64,000 nucleotides of DNA from Epiperipatus broadwayi. Taxonomy: Eukaryota; Onychophora; Udeonychophora; Euonychophora; Peripatidae. Of the stretch, positions 21,865 to 33,420 are shown in pieces (positions within the stretch are counted from its first letter, which is position 1; each line of letters starts with the position of its first letter). Both the position numbers and the translations under genes were made by a program. The stretch spans positions 2,785,877-2,849,876 of the forward strand of contig JAQFVV010012508.1 in NCBI GenBank assembly GCA_028023455.1, in the 5' to 3' direction. Under the pieces are notes generated by a model. That model was not told the origin of the DNA. It searched no databases and saw only the letters and a program-made list of their open reading frames with translations.

Positions 21865-22320
21865 TATTCTCTATACTGAACTTAATGTAATTAGAAGGGA
21901 TTTGAATTCAGACATTTCAAGCTTCCAACAGCTATCCACTCTATCCCATACAAGTGATACACATGACCACATACATGTGAAAAAAGATAAATGTTCTCCA
22001 GTAGGCATATTTTATGTTGAATCAGCACTCGCCAGTTGGCCCAGATCACCCATCTTCCACACACATATATAATCAGTGCTCACTTCCAACTCTTCAGCCA
22101 TCCATACCATTGAAACTGATGAAGGAATGCTCAAAGCCCTTGTTGATGCCAATCTTATTGTCATACCCATGTTGACTTCAAGTCACTCTGATCCCTCACA
22201 TATAGGACCTTAATATGTCCATTCAAATATACAGAAGACGGATGGGCTCTATACTGAACATAAATGTAATTAGAAGGGATTTGAACTCAGACTTTTCAAG
22301 CTTCCTACAACCATCAACTT
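21865..22320 (-). mobile_element. SINE family B copy with duplicated end
   Basis: Minus-strand GAATTCAAATCCC gives the tRNA B box, followed by the family body ('cactcgccagttggcccaga' on +). The terminal block 'ctctatactgaac...tgtaattagaagggatttga' appears twice (21.87 and 22.23 kb), so either a second SINE start lies directly adjacent or the end is duplicated. Confidence 0.6.
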
Positions 22321-23099
22321 TTATGCATAAAAATAAACGATATTTTCTCAAACAATAATAAAAAAATTGAATTTTTGTTAAAAAAAATCCAAAAATCTAT
22401 AAAATTTTCAAAGCGTAGAGAAAATTAAACAAAGAGACAAAACTCTTGCCACAACATTCATTTTTCAAGAGACATGGAAGCTATATCAGACTCTCTAATA
22501 AAGTTAACAAAGATCTTAAACACTAAATACCTAACCCTGTTTAACTCAATAATAATTAGTTCCATAACTCATCTCCATATTTGTAATATATCATCCATAT
22601 TAATTAGTTTAATAAATGTTTTGAGAAACATCAAATCTATAAAATTTTCTTTTGAAATTATTAAATATCTTACAGCAGACAGACCAATAAAGAGATAACC
22701 ACATAAGAATGCTATAAAGCTATGAGATTTATTCTTGCCTTACTATTCACATGCTCTACATTGATTATATTATAACAAATTTTGATGAAATCAAAATTCT
22801 TTTTAAGTCTTATAAATTAGAAGACAGACTTATCAAGAAAGTTATAAACCCATGCCTAATATTTATCTGTATAAAAAAAGTGATTCTTTATAATTAACTA
22901 ATAACTGAAAGCACTATTCACTTGTAGAATTATATTATGATTATCATCAATATATCATAAGTTTGCCTCAAATTTAATGTGATTAATTAACACTATAAAA
23001 TTACCCACAAATCACTTCTTTAGAATCAATCAATATTACCGTAAATAAATAATTGGAATATGATTGAAATATAAACAAGTTATGTAGATAGATTGCACA
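22321..23099. other. AT-rich intergenic, nothing recognised
   Basis: A 74-codon frame (22474-22698, +) is I/L/S/N-rich without recognisable family. Confidence 0.45.
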
Positions 23100-23690
23100 A
23101 TAAAATGTTTTCCTGAAGATTTGTGATGATGGTGTTTAGGACTATTTCTGTCATCTAATATGAGTATTGAATGTCTTTAGAAAAATTTAACTTTATTTAA
23201 ATATTCCAAATACATTCAAGTATTAGTAATAGCACACAAGTTAGTATATACACAACGTTTTGATGAATATTATTCTTCCTGTTCTTCAGGTGTTGCTTGC
23301 CTGATTAGTGACAGTAATAGCATAAGAATCAAACCTGGACCCTTAGATTCTTGAGTATTGAATTTTAAGGTAACATTCCAACCCAATGAGCCATCCTGCC
23401 AAAGGTTGGTTAGAGCGCTACCTTAAAATTTCAATACTTAAAAATCTAAGGGTCCAGGTTCATTCCCATTCTAGTACTGTCACTGGTCAGGCCAGCAACA
23501 CCTGAAAAAGAAGGAATAATAATACCTTTCGAAACATTGTGCATATACTAATCTGTTTGATGTGCAATTACTAATAGTTGAATGTATTTGGAATATCTAA
23601 ATAAAATTAATTTTTTCTAAAGACATTCAATACTCATATTAAATGATGGAAATAGTCCAATATATCTTTTTTACCCATGACATATTTCAC
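23100..23690. mobile_element. foldback of SINE family D (tRNA-related)
   Basis: Two head-to-head copies (arms about 23130-23400 and 23403-23665). Each arm has a tRNA-like part (TTGGTTAGAGCGCTACCTTA, with B-box-like GGTTCATTCCC in the right arm) linked to a downstream module with ACACCTGAA, 'gaataataat' and CGAAACATTGTG, and a tail with 'attcaatactcatatta'. A second foldback of the same family is at 27.42-27.99 kb. Noncoding. Confidence 0.6.
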
Positions 23691-25221
23691 ATCAATAATA
23701 TATACATAACATCAACATTTCTGTTTTAGTATGTAAATAATTAATTGAAGTTAGCTGGGAATTCCTAGAAATAGACTTTAAAATGGGGTAATAATGATTC
23801 AAGTAGGAGATGAATTCAAATCCAAGTAAGAAACCGTTAGTAATTTGTTCCTTTCACTTTTTTATAATTACATACGACAACGAAAATAGTTTAAAAAAAT
23901 ATCATTATTAATAATAGAAATATCCCGAATTTATGAATAATAGTCATATTTTGACTTACTACTGTTATTATTATTAGTAACAGTATAAATAGGGACGAGG
24001 GTAAGAATAGTAATATATTCTAGTTTTTTTTCCCAAAAAGTAAAATACACGAATGACTAACCTGCTAATTCTTGATTGTCCATTCTCTAAGTGGCTTTGA
24101 ATATAAAACATTTTCGGGGATCTAGACTTGGAAATATCTTTAATGCAAATTAAATTATAATAACTAAATTCCCCATAAATATTATTTTTATCGTGGGCTG
24201 TTCATATATTTCTAATTTCATTTTTCCTTAATGGGTTTAAAAGTATTTCTTTCTATAAAAATTGTTGAATTTTCTCGGAAATTATAATTTAGCAAAAGAT
24301 AAAAATATATATTCTAAGATATCTGTTTTGACTACGTCATTTTTCTAGGCTAATTTTAATTTTCCGGTCGCCTTCCATTACAAAGTATATTAATTTTTTT
24401 TTTTAAAAAAAAGAAGCGATAATTATTTATTTAAAAACTAATTTATATTACTAATTAAAAACTACTACAAGTTTAGATATGCAACTGTAAAGTAGTATAA
24501 TACTGTATAATAAACTTTATTTTAAGAAACAATTGTTAATGTGATATCATGTTTTGTTTAAAGGAACTGGAGATTTCAAGGAAATTTAGGACGATTCTGG
24601 ACCGATTTAATTTCTTTCAGTGGAATTAGACCATTTCAAATGTATTTATCTTTATTCTTTTAATTAAATGTATATATACCATGTTATATGCTTCTTATAG
24701 TTTAAAACATTATATTAGCGGAATATAAACTGATGTTTGTTTTGTAAAGACGATTAAAAAACATATATATATTTTTCTTACGTAGTCATAATTGATTAAT
24801 GAATACTTAATATGTAAGAATAGTTTAAAAAATTAATCAGATCTTTAAAATGTTTCCAATTAAAAATTCAACAACAATGGGTGTGTCTGTAGCTGGACAC
24901 TTCTCACTAGTAGTGAAGGAAACCGTTAACTTAAATAATTATTCTGTATATATAATGCATTAAAACAATATATATATGTGTGTGTAAAAGATACACCCAA
25001 ATGAATTTAGAGTTAATATTCTTTATTACCATTCTGTATAAAAATAAATAAATGTATAGAAGTATTGAATAGGACTAATTCGTATGTGATTTTGCATAAG
25101 CAAATTGGTAATAATATTAATATCAGTAATCACGTTGATACTTCATAACGTTCAAAAAATATTTCAAAACAAAAAATGAATACAAATGTTGGAGATTAAT
25201 CTAGAACTTTATTGATTGTAT
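23691..25221. other. AT-rich intergenic, nothing recognised
   Basis: No supported gene or repeat. Composition is slightly less repetitive than the flanks, so it may be unique sequence. Confidence 0.45.
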
Positions 25222-25430
25222 ATATGTGTGGAGATGATAATCTGGACCAACTGACGAGTGCTGGTTTAGCACGAAATACAGTGGTGATTATTTATTTTTT
25301 CGACATGTGCTTGATCACGTGTATCAGCAGTACGAGATAGCGTGAATAGTTGAGGGTCGTGTAAAAGTCTGAGTTCAAACCCCCCATTTATTACATATTG
25401 GAGTGCAGGTATGAAAAAGCCTGTACTGTA
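25222..25430 (+). mobile_element. SINE family B copy
   Basis: Plus-strand copy with 'gataatctggaccaactgac', 'gtatcagcagtacgagatag' and GAGTTCAAACCCC as B box, ending in an A-run. It gives the clearest direction of transcription for the family together with the copy at 34.6 kb. Confidence 0.65.
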
Positions 25431-25883
25431 GAAAAAAAATTAATATACTAGAACTTTTATCTTTTAGCTAAGAATAATTATCCATTTATAGACCAATATT
25501 GAATGATCTCTTTTTTTTAAAAAAAAACAACAATTCAAATTTGTTAGTGATCTGAAAACAATTTCATGCTTAAATCGGTCTGGATTTACAACATGAAGTT
25601 GTTCTACCAGTGAGTTTTTCCAAAAATAGAAAAAATATAAGAAGAAATTAAAACGTGAATAAATATGGGAGAATAAACTTAAATATTTGATCCTTTTTAC
25701 TTTGAAATATCAAATTCTCAATTATTTACATTGAAAAAAGACTAAAACTACATTCAATGTTACTTTTTCTATTTATTAATATTATAATAACTGCACAAAA
25801 AATTTCTCAGATCAACATCAAAAACAAAATCAACATGATCACGTAGAGATGCTTTTGCATTTTTCTTACTGAAGTTCTCAGAG
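25431..25883. other. AT-rich spacer, nothing recognised
   Basis: No feature supported. Confidence 0.5.
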
Positions 25884-25895
25884 AATCTGCTTAAA

Positions 25896-26439
25896 CCACT
25901 AAACATCACATGGTCACCATTCTTTATGCTTACACAAACTGTTTACAGAGAGGCAAAAACTCTCCACACAATAGCGCCACTTAGTGGAAGACAGAGTAAT
26001 CAATGGATGCAAGGTTTGTGCATAAAATTCCTATTTAGTGCCTACTCATTCAATATTCCCAGACTAGTTTCTAGCTGGTGGCTTTTCTCAGTGAGGAGCT
26101 TTGGATCTGAGAGCACTGCACTTAGATTTTAGGATCTAATGCAACCCTCCCAAAAGTATAGATACTGAACTGAGTTCAGATCTATTATGACTATGCAAGT
26201 TAATGGATCTTGAAGTGAAAACATTACTGTGTTTTCATTTTGGACTCAAAGTTTTATAGTTAGCTAATAAGATAAAAGGTGGCTGCTGGAGAGTTGCAGT
26301 AGATCCTCAGATCTAGGTGCAGTGCTCTCAGATCCATGTTCTCCTCACTGATGAAAGCCACAAGCTAGAAACTAATCCGGGGATATTGGATGAGTATTCA
26401 CTAGATAAGAATTTGATGTACAAACCTTCCTCTGTGTAA
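25896..26439. mobile_element. family A, palindromic copy with TSD
   Basis: Flanked by AATCTGCTTAAA / AATCTGATTAAA (25884-25895 and 26440-26451). It begins with the outermost end CCACTAAACATCACATGG, gives a clear view of the true terminus, and contains two inverted arms. The plus-strand ribozyme (26.33-26.40 kb) has CTGATGA, stem II AGC/GCT and GAAAC, but the triplet is ATC and the next base mispairs. The minus-strand one has GAGAA instead of GANGA, so it is inactive. Confidence 0.85.
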
Positions 26440-26451
26440 AATCTGATTAAA

Positions 26452-27419
26452 TCATAAGAAAATTTGCTTTGTGAAATCACATGAGGCAACATGAAATGGC
26501 ATATAAACTTTGACTACAAAATCTGTACTATTATGTAAGACTAGATTAAAACAGTATTCTAAAGTAGAGAATATCATAGCTAAGAATTTAATGAATAAAG
26601 TGCCATCTATCATTATAAAATAAGTATATGCAATTGAGTTTGAAGAAAAAAATTTAATTACTTGTTAAGAATGTTTCTATATAAACTCTGAGAAATAAAT
26701 ACGACCCATTTTCAATGTATTTATGGAAGCTCAAATCTAGTAAAATATTCAAAAGTTAAATTCATTTGCAGTCTCCACTAAATATGACTACTGCTTTTAC
26801 TAGATCATGATTCAAGGATTAGCTACTATACATGGTATATAACAACTGTCTTTAGTCTGATATTCATTTTAATTATATTCAGAATTCATTACTCTGGATT
26901 ACTATTACTTACTTCTTTGATGACACCTGGAAAAAAATATCCACATAACTTTTTTTTTTCATCAGAAAATTAGATTACAATAAAATAAAGTTCTTTAATA
27001 TCAGTTTTGGAGAGTTAAATATGTCTAATAATGATCTACGATCATCGTTCATCCCAACCATTTTTCAATAAGTCAAAAAAAATATACATGACACTCAGGT
27101 TTGTCTATCAGTTTGACTATAGACTCACTCAAAATCTACAAGTATTGAAAATTTGCATAAAATTTGATATTGAATTTTCTTCAATATGGGCTAAAATAGT
27201 ATAATAATTGGAAAAGTCAAGTCACTGTGATAGCTTAAATGGGAGTTTTTCTTTTATAGAAAATTTTGCTACGTTGAAAAGTACGTAACTCTTCAACTTT
27301 AACAGAGCTGAGTATATACTTAATGGCTGTTATTTTGTAGAGAAGCTGCTGTATAAAACAAGCAGAGCTTTTCTGAAAACTTTTAACTTCTCACTTTTCC
27401 AGATACTTTTATTATGTGT
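26452..27419. other. AT-rich intergenic, nothing recognised
   Basis: No feature supported. Confidence 0.5.
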
Positions 27420-27985
27420 GATTATATGTTTGATTATTTACATCATCTATCAGTAAATGTTGAATGTATATAAAATTTCAAACTTTTCAAATACAAACAA
27501 CTTGTTAGTAATAACAATAAATAGATAACACAGGTTAGTAATTACGCAATGTTTTGAGCAGTATTATTCTCCACTATTCTTCAACTGTTGCTGGCCTGAT
27601 CAGTGACAGTATTCGCAAGAAGTCAAACTCACACCTTTAGATTCTCAAATTTAAGGTAAAGACTCTAACCAACTGAGCTAAATCAATTGGTTAGAGAATT
27701 TGCCTTAAATTCGATATCTCAGTTGATTAGAGCGTTTGCCTTAAATTCGATATTCGAGAATCTGAAGAAGCGAGGTACACTTCTATGCAAATAGTCATTG
27801 GTCACGCCAACAACACCTGAAGAAGAGTGGAGAATAATACTGCTCAAAATGTTGCATAATTACTAACTTATATTGTCTGTTGTTTGTTTGTATTTGAAAA
27901 GTTTTAAATTTTCTTTACATTCAACATTTACTGATAGATGATAAAAATAGTCCAACATATTATCACATATAATATACCATCATCA
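27420..27985. mobile_element. foldback of SINE family D
   Basis: Head-to-head arrangement with arms sharing 'catctatcagtaaatgttga', 'gagaataatactgctcaaaa' and 'acacctgaagaagag'. The centre repeats the tRNA-like 'cagttgattagagcgtttgc' in both directions. Same family as 23.1-23.7 kb. Confidence 0.6.
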
Positions 27986-27989
27986 TATA

Positions 27990-28384
27990 CCTTCAAGTGA
28001 ATACATTTATTATAATTTAGTCTCATTTTTCTCTAGCCACTTTTAAACAATTTGTACATTAAGGACCTATTGCATATTATTACACCATCAAAACAAAATT
28101 GGTTCCATCAGTGTCCAATACTTGTTGTAATACATCATAATTGTGTTATAATTTTTTTAAAAAAAATTGAATAGCCTTGAATAAAAAAAACTAATTATAA
28201 TAAAACAAGAGATCGCTACGTTAGCGCCATATGTAGTAGTAAGCTTAAATAATCAGTGATTATCAGATGGTTTACTATAGGTGAAACTAAAGATCTGGTC
28301 TTGCTTTATCATGTTACTAATAAAAACACTATAATAAGTTATTATGAGTAATAATTATTATTATTTCAAAGATCAGTAACACAC
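27990..28384. other. AT-rich spacer
   Basis: No feature supported. Confidence 0.5.
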
Positions 28385-28460
28385 AGATGTATGATTTAGC
28401 ACAGTGGAAAGAATATCAGCTTTGGAGACTAAAAGTTCACTGTTCACGATCAATTTCTAG
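28385..28460 (+). repeat. possible tRNA-like SINE head
   Basis: TTAGCACAGTGG fits the A-box consensus, and 'gttcactgttcacgatcaat' lies where a B box would be, but the B box is weak and no second copy is in the window. Confidence 0.35.
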
Positions 28461-29087
28461 CTAAGAAAAATATTTTAAAATAATTTAGTCACAAATTGCT
28501 AATAGCAATATATCATTTTAGTGCTTAAATAGGACAGAATTTAACAAAAGGTATATTATAAACCCAATTTCGCAAGAAGATTGTGACTTAACAGCGTTTG
28601 AATATAAAGTTAAAATGAAGACTTTCAAAAGCAACGGTTATAAACACATATATTATTTAGGTTCATCCATGTGGGTAAAGAATTATTATTTAAAACCATA
28701 ATAGAGGCGTTTCAAGCAATACATAGAACAAGTTTAAATGTCCATCCAATAAAAAGAAAGTTAAGAAATAATATAAATGAAGATAAGGGATGGGGACCCT
28801 CTGGCCCATAGGCCAAGTATGGCCATCAAAAGCTCTCAATTTGCCCTAGAGACATTTTCACAAACATATATAAAATGGACCTATATAAAACTTCTATTTA
28901 AATATCTCCATAGTGCAATGCAAAAATACACGCAAATACTGAATTAAGCATTAAGTAAAATAAAATATTTATTTTCTCAACTATATCTTCTCTCTCCAAA
29001 CTTTATAATTATACTTCATTCTATCAGAGATGCAATATTCTAATAAATTATAATGTGTGATCTATGTGATGACAGATTTAATCTATG

Positions 29088-29500
29088 ATGCTGAGAGCAT
29101 TTTGTTTGTTTTCATGGTGAGAGCATTTTGTTTGTTTTTGTGGTGAGAGCATTTTGTTTTTATGGTGAGAGCATTTTGTTTATTTTTATGCTGAGAGCAT
29201 TTTGTTTGTTTTTATGGTGGAAACATTTTGTTTGTTTTTATGCTGAGAGCATTTTGTGTTTTTATGCTGAGAGCATTTTGTTTGTTTTTATGCTGAGAGC
29301 ATTTTGTTTTTATGCTGAGAGCATTTTGTTTGTTTTTATGTTGTGAGCATTTTGTTTTTATGCTGAGAGCATTTTGTGTTTTTATGCTGAGAGCATTTTG
29401 TTTGTTTTTATAGTGAGAGCATTTTGTTTGTTTTTATGCTGAGAGCCTTTTATTTGTTTTTTTTTGCTGCGAGCATTTTGTTTGTTTTTATAGTAAAAAT
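29088..29500 (+). repeat. minisatellite, unit about 26 bp
   Basis: About 16 tandem units of the type GAGAGCATTTTGTTTG followed by TTTTTATGCT. Shorter units lack one TTTG step, so unit length varies (about 19-27 bp). An open frame of low complexity runs through it (F-V-F-M-L-R-A-type repeats) but looks incidental. Confidence 0.9.
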
Positions 29501-30048
29501 ATAAAACTCAAATTTTACTTTATTTTATTAATTTGCAATTAATTTTTTTTATTATAATGGATACAGTGAGTAAGATATAAAAAAAATTGGCACATAAAAT
29601 CATGCATTTCAAAAGAAATGGACCAACTGCATATTTTTCTCATGGAAAGATATAATAAATTGATGTGTCTGATATATTTAGAAAGTGTTTCGGTTAATAA
29701 AGAATACATTATTAAGAGGCACCATTTATCAAAACATTCTGATTACAACAAAATTATTGGGAAAGAAATATTAAAATAGTAAACTGGAAAAAGAGCTTCA
29801 TCAAGTGGCTGCCATATTTTATAAAAAGTACAAACAAATCAAAAAAATTGTGTGAAAACAAATTATTTTAAAAAAAAGGGCAGAAAATTTGAAATTATTT
29901 TCTGAAGGAGAGTTTATAAAAGACTGTATCCTAATTGCTGCTGAATTAATATGTCCAGAATATAGAAGAAAATTAAAAATATCAATATGTTATGAAGGTA
30001 GGTATAAGGTGAATCAGAAAAATTATCATTAAATATAGAACAATCATT

Positions 30049-30300
30049 AACTCTAGTTCGCTTGTGTGTGTAGCACAATTGTCCTCAAAGCTGTATATCA
30101 TGCTATGCTTTATTGAGGAAATGGAATGTCTAGCATATTTAGCATAAATTTGAATATCATTAACCATATTAGCAGCCAAGCTATGATTATGAAGGCTGAA
30201 CCCTTTGAAAGCACTAAGCTCATTCATTCCTATTTATCTATTTGGTAACAATACACAGCTTTGAGGACAATTGCGCTACACACGCAAGTGAACTAGAATA
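30049..30300. mobile_element. foldback element
   Basis: Arms of about 50 bp: GTGTGTAGCACAATTGTCCT at 30.07 kb is the complement of 'aggacaattgcgctacacac' at 30.26-30.28 kb. The centre is AT-rich and noncoding. Inserted within the hAT relic. Confidence 0.6.
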
Positions 30301-30360
30301 TATATATATATTTCCCCAAAAGTAAAAAAATTATTTGACTTAATAACAATCATTAATGTT

Positions 30361-30697
30361 ACATGATCACCATCTCTTATACTAGCACATAATTGTTATT
30401 AAACATGACAAAATTCTCCATACAGTAGTGCCACCCTGTGCCAACCAGAGTAGTCAATGGATGCCAGAAGGCTTGTGCATAAAATCCCTATCTAGTGCCT
30501 ACTCATCCAATACCCCCAGACTAGTTGCTCTCAGATCCAAAGCTCCTCACTGACAAAGGCCACAAGCCAGAAACTAGTGTGGGATTTTTGGATGAGTAGG
30601 CACTAGATAGGGATTTTACACACAAGCCTTCTCACATCCACTAATTACTCTGGGGTGCACAGGGTGGCACTGCTGTATGGAAAGTTTTGCCTTGTTT
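30361..30697. mobile_element. family A, palindromic copy with 13-bp TSD
   Basis: Perfect TSD AATCATTAATGTT (30348-30360 and 30698-30710). Starts ACATGATCACC and ends in the terminus complement TTGCCTTGTTT. The plus-strand ribozyme core has CTGACAA (conserved G lost) and GTG instead of GTC. Most of the minus-strand core is deleted. Neither should cleave. Confidence 0.86.
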
Positions 30698-30921
30698 AAT
30701 CATTAATGTTGTTATTTTATTTTTAATTCGTAAAAAAATATGTCCATTTAAAAACCCAGTTAAAAAGAATGCCCATCCTTATGAATAGAGGTAAATTGGT
30801 TACATTTTGATCAAATATAGTAGGCTAATTTTTAACTCAATAATTTCGTGTGGCCTGTGAATGAGATTATAAATATCCACATTGCCTTTGGTAGAAAAGA
30901 TTCCCCACCCTTGTTGTAGAT

Positions 30922-31639
30922 GAATAATCTGATACAAAATTAACAATTGTTTTGATTAATAAGCTTTAAAAAATTTTTTTTCCAAATAATGAATCACGAT
31001 GTTTGTTGATACAGTCCAGACTCTCAAAAATCATGAGCTCTCTGATTATACTTTGGTAGTAAATATTACAATCATTACTTGATGGGATTCTAGGAATAGT
31101 TCATGCAGCTTTACTGTGTTATAATGTTCATCATTCCTAGCATTGATGTGATGACGGGATTTCATAAACTCTTGTGGGTAACAAGTTGGATCAAATCCTT
31201 AGGCTTGAGTAGAATATTTGATTAGTAGTTATATATACACAATTCGTATGTTAATAATGTTTTATAATATGTTCGTACTATCAATAGTTCTTTTTATACA
31301 ATAACTTGTTTTTTCTACCATTATTATTATTTTTTTTTATCATTGTTTTGCATCTAGGCTAAGGCTTTATTTATGATTCTTTTACTGTAATAATTAACTA
31401 TCATGGTATTATATATATAATTTATTTCTTCCTCTACAAAGATTTATCTGCAAGATTAACTGCTCTCATAGGAAAAAATCTGAGTTGAATGATAAGATGA
31501 AAATCTTAAGCATTTATTTGTGGATGTGGGCTTTTTCCCCCCTGAAAAAAAGAAATTGAGTACACTAAGAAGGAGAAATTTCCCCATCAATCTCTGTTCC
31601 ATTGTGAATTTAATACAATGTTGGATAGTCTTTATATTT
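30922..31639. other. AT-rich intergenic, nothing recognised
   Basis: No feature supported. Confidence 0.5.
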
Positions 31640-31935
31640 GCAAAAAAACCCATATAAAGATCGTAATATTAACATGTTGTAAATCACAAGACTTTGTGAA
31701 GTTTAATTTGTAAATGAAACAGTGGACTTAAACAGTGGAGTGAACAACAACTTCGCACTCCTAAATCAAGATGCTTCAGATTGGCCTATATAAGTGGAAA
31801 GTTAGGTTAAGATAAGATAGCTGCTCTTATCTTTATAAAAATCACTATCTTGTATCATGGTTTGAGAGGTCCCTCTATCAGCAAAATAAAGATATTGCTT
31901 GACTATTATAAATTTCAAGGCACTATGATACAGGT
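31640..31935. repeat. family E fragment
   Basis: Shares 'aaatcaagatgcttcagatt', 'gctcttatctttataaa' and 'gagaggtccctctat' with the foldback at 13.3-14.2 kb. It is a single arm. Confidence 0.6.
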
Positions 31936-31939
31936 TAAA

Positions 31940-32500
31940 GGCTGTCTTAAAAATATTTACATATAGCTTACCGTTATGTTACCAGAGTACAAATGCGTTA
32001 TCTACATATCTGAGCTGAATAGATGATTTAAAAAGTTCTGATCCTAAAGTATGGATCAATAAATAAATCAGCACTCTAGAGATGGAAAAATCCACCAGGA
32101 TAATGAATAATTTATTTATAATGTTATTCAATGTCCAACAGTGCCTTACTATATTTAAAACTTCAGCGATCTGAATATTTGTAAACAAAAAACGGTGATA
32201 TTGAAGCAACCAGTGCTTTAACCGGTTTTCCCATTTCGGGAATGGTAGCAGATTTGTTTGTGGATAATATAGAATACATCCTTCAGAATAAGAATCTTTT
32301 GTATCATCTATCGATATAGGTGCCATATTTGTAGTCCTGCAGCATAGCAAAAAATAAGCTACATAATTTTCTTGCATCTATAACTATAATCACCATATTA
32401 TATTCACAATGAAAAAACAGACTAATGAAAACTTCCCGTTCTTGATATAGACATTTCCAAAAAATAGAACAATCTATTTTCATAAAAGAAGTGGGGGACA
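31940..32500 (-). pseudogene. probable Penelope-like RT relic
   Basis: A minus-strand frame of 132 codons (32377-31979) ends in LRYVDNAFVLW, which aligns with the PLE reverse-transcriptase block RYVDD-x-F-x-LW. The second catalytic Asp is replaced by Asn, and a stop follows directly. Upstream residues fit an RT palm only loosely. PLE relics elsewhere in the window make this reading plausible, but only the YVD-type block supports it. Confidence 0.5.
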
Positions 32501-32960
32501 AAATTAGATATTTAAGATTTTTTTCTCATCACTACGCAGCTCACATTTTTCTGTATCAAAATTTTTATATGAGCATTTCATTTTGTAAATAAATTCTGTT
32601 TACAGAATATATATATATATGTAATATCACGATAACTAATGATAACAATAATAAAAGTATCATAAAGAAAAGAAAGAAAAAGGAAGTCATTAGAGTTTGT
32701 GTTCCATATATAAAAGAAAATACAAACAGTATTGCACATATTCTGAAATTCAATAACATAAAAATTACATTTATTATTAATCAAAAAATTAGTAGCATTC
32801 TATTCAAATCTAAGGATTCATTCCTCTTAAGACCCAGGGAGTTTATGAAATGTTATGGAATTTACAGTATCTCATATGAATATAAGTTATCATAGGAAAA
32901 ATAAATATGTTAATGCAGTAAAGTAGCATTCATAAACATCATCAGCCATATCTCTCTACG
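32501..32960. other. AT-rich spacer
   Basis: Nothing recognised; short open frames here are hydrophobic and low-complexity. Confidence 0.5.
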
Positions 32961-32962
32961 TA

Positions 32963-33418
32963 TTACCAAAATATAGATTTTCCAACATTGGTATCCCATC
33001 CAATTGTCTTAAAAGTTTGGAATATGTCAATAAATATGGTGATATATTTGTTTTCCCCATCCAGTTGTCTTGAGAGTTTGGAATATGTTAATAAATGTGG
33101 TGATACATTTGTATTACCATAATATAGATTTTCCAACATTGGTCTCCCATCCAGTTGTCTTAAGAGTTTGGAATATGTTACTAAGTATGGTGATACATTT
33201 GTATTACCACAATATAGATTTTCCAACATTGATATCCCATCCAGATATCTTGAAAGTTTGGAATATGTTAATAAATATGGTAATACATTTGCATTACCAT
33301 TATATAGATTTTCCAACATTGATATCCCATCCAGTTGTCTTGAGAGTTTGGAATATGTTAATAAATATAGTAATACATTTAAATAATCTCCTACTACATA
33401 ATTTTTCTTAAAGCCCAT
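32963..33418 (-). repeat. 90-bp tandem repeat, open frame throughout
   Basis: About 4.7 units of 90 bp, each with GATTTTCCAACATTG, 'tcccatccagttgtctt' and AGTTTGGAATATGTTA. Because 90 is a multiple of three, one minus-strand frame stays open for 151 codons as a 30-residue repeat (LLTYSKLSRQLDG followed by SMLENLY). One plus-strand frame is open as well. Whether it is an exon fragment or a noncoding satellite cannot be decided. No splice context or domain is recognised. Confidence 0.75.
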
Positions 33419-33420
33419 TA

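Larger units (their letters stand above)
28784..30913 (+). mobile_element. hAT transposon relic with transposase remnants
   Basis: Near-complementary ends TAAGGGATGGGGACC and (complement) CAAGGGTGGGGAATC; the right part contains 'gtgtggcctgtgaatgagatta'. This is the typical appearance of vertebrate- and invertebrate-shared hAT elements. Between them (about 29.57-29.99 kb, +) broken frames give a BED-finger-like piece (EYIIKRHHLSKHSDYNK) and a transposase piece (FSEGEFIKDCILIAAELICP), as in ZBED-type hAT transposases. The catalytic C-terminal part is missing. A minisatellite, a foldback and a family A copy interrupt it. No convincing 8-bp TSD. Confidence 0.65.

Noticed and set aside
23480-23560. 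CTGAAAA...CGAAACATTGTG in family D read as a hammerhead
   Set aside because: Stem II can be drawn, but the segment after GAAAC offers no U-H cleavage site with a usable stem III, and stem I does not pair.
29128-29346. Open frame through the minisatellite with repeated F-V-F-M-L-R-A residues
   Set aside because: A by-product of the tandem repeat; unit length varies and breaks the frame outside this stretch.
29088-29500. CRISPR-like array
   Set aside because: Units are contiguous and degenerate with no unique spacers, in a eukaryotic context.
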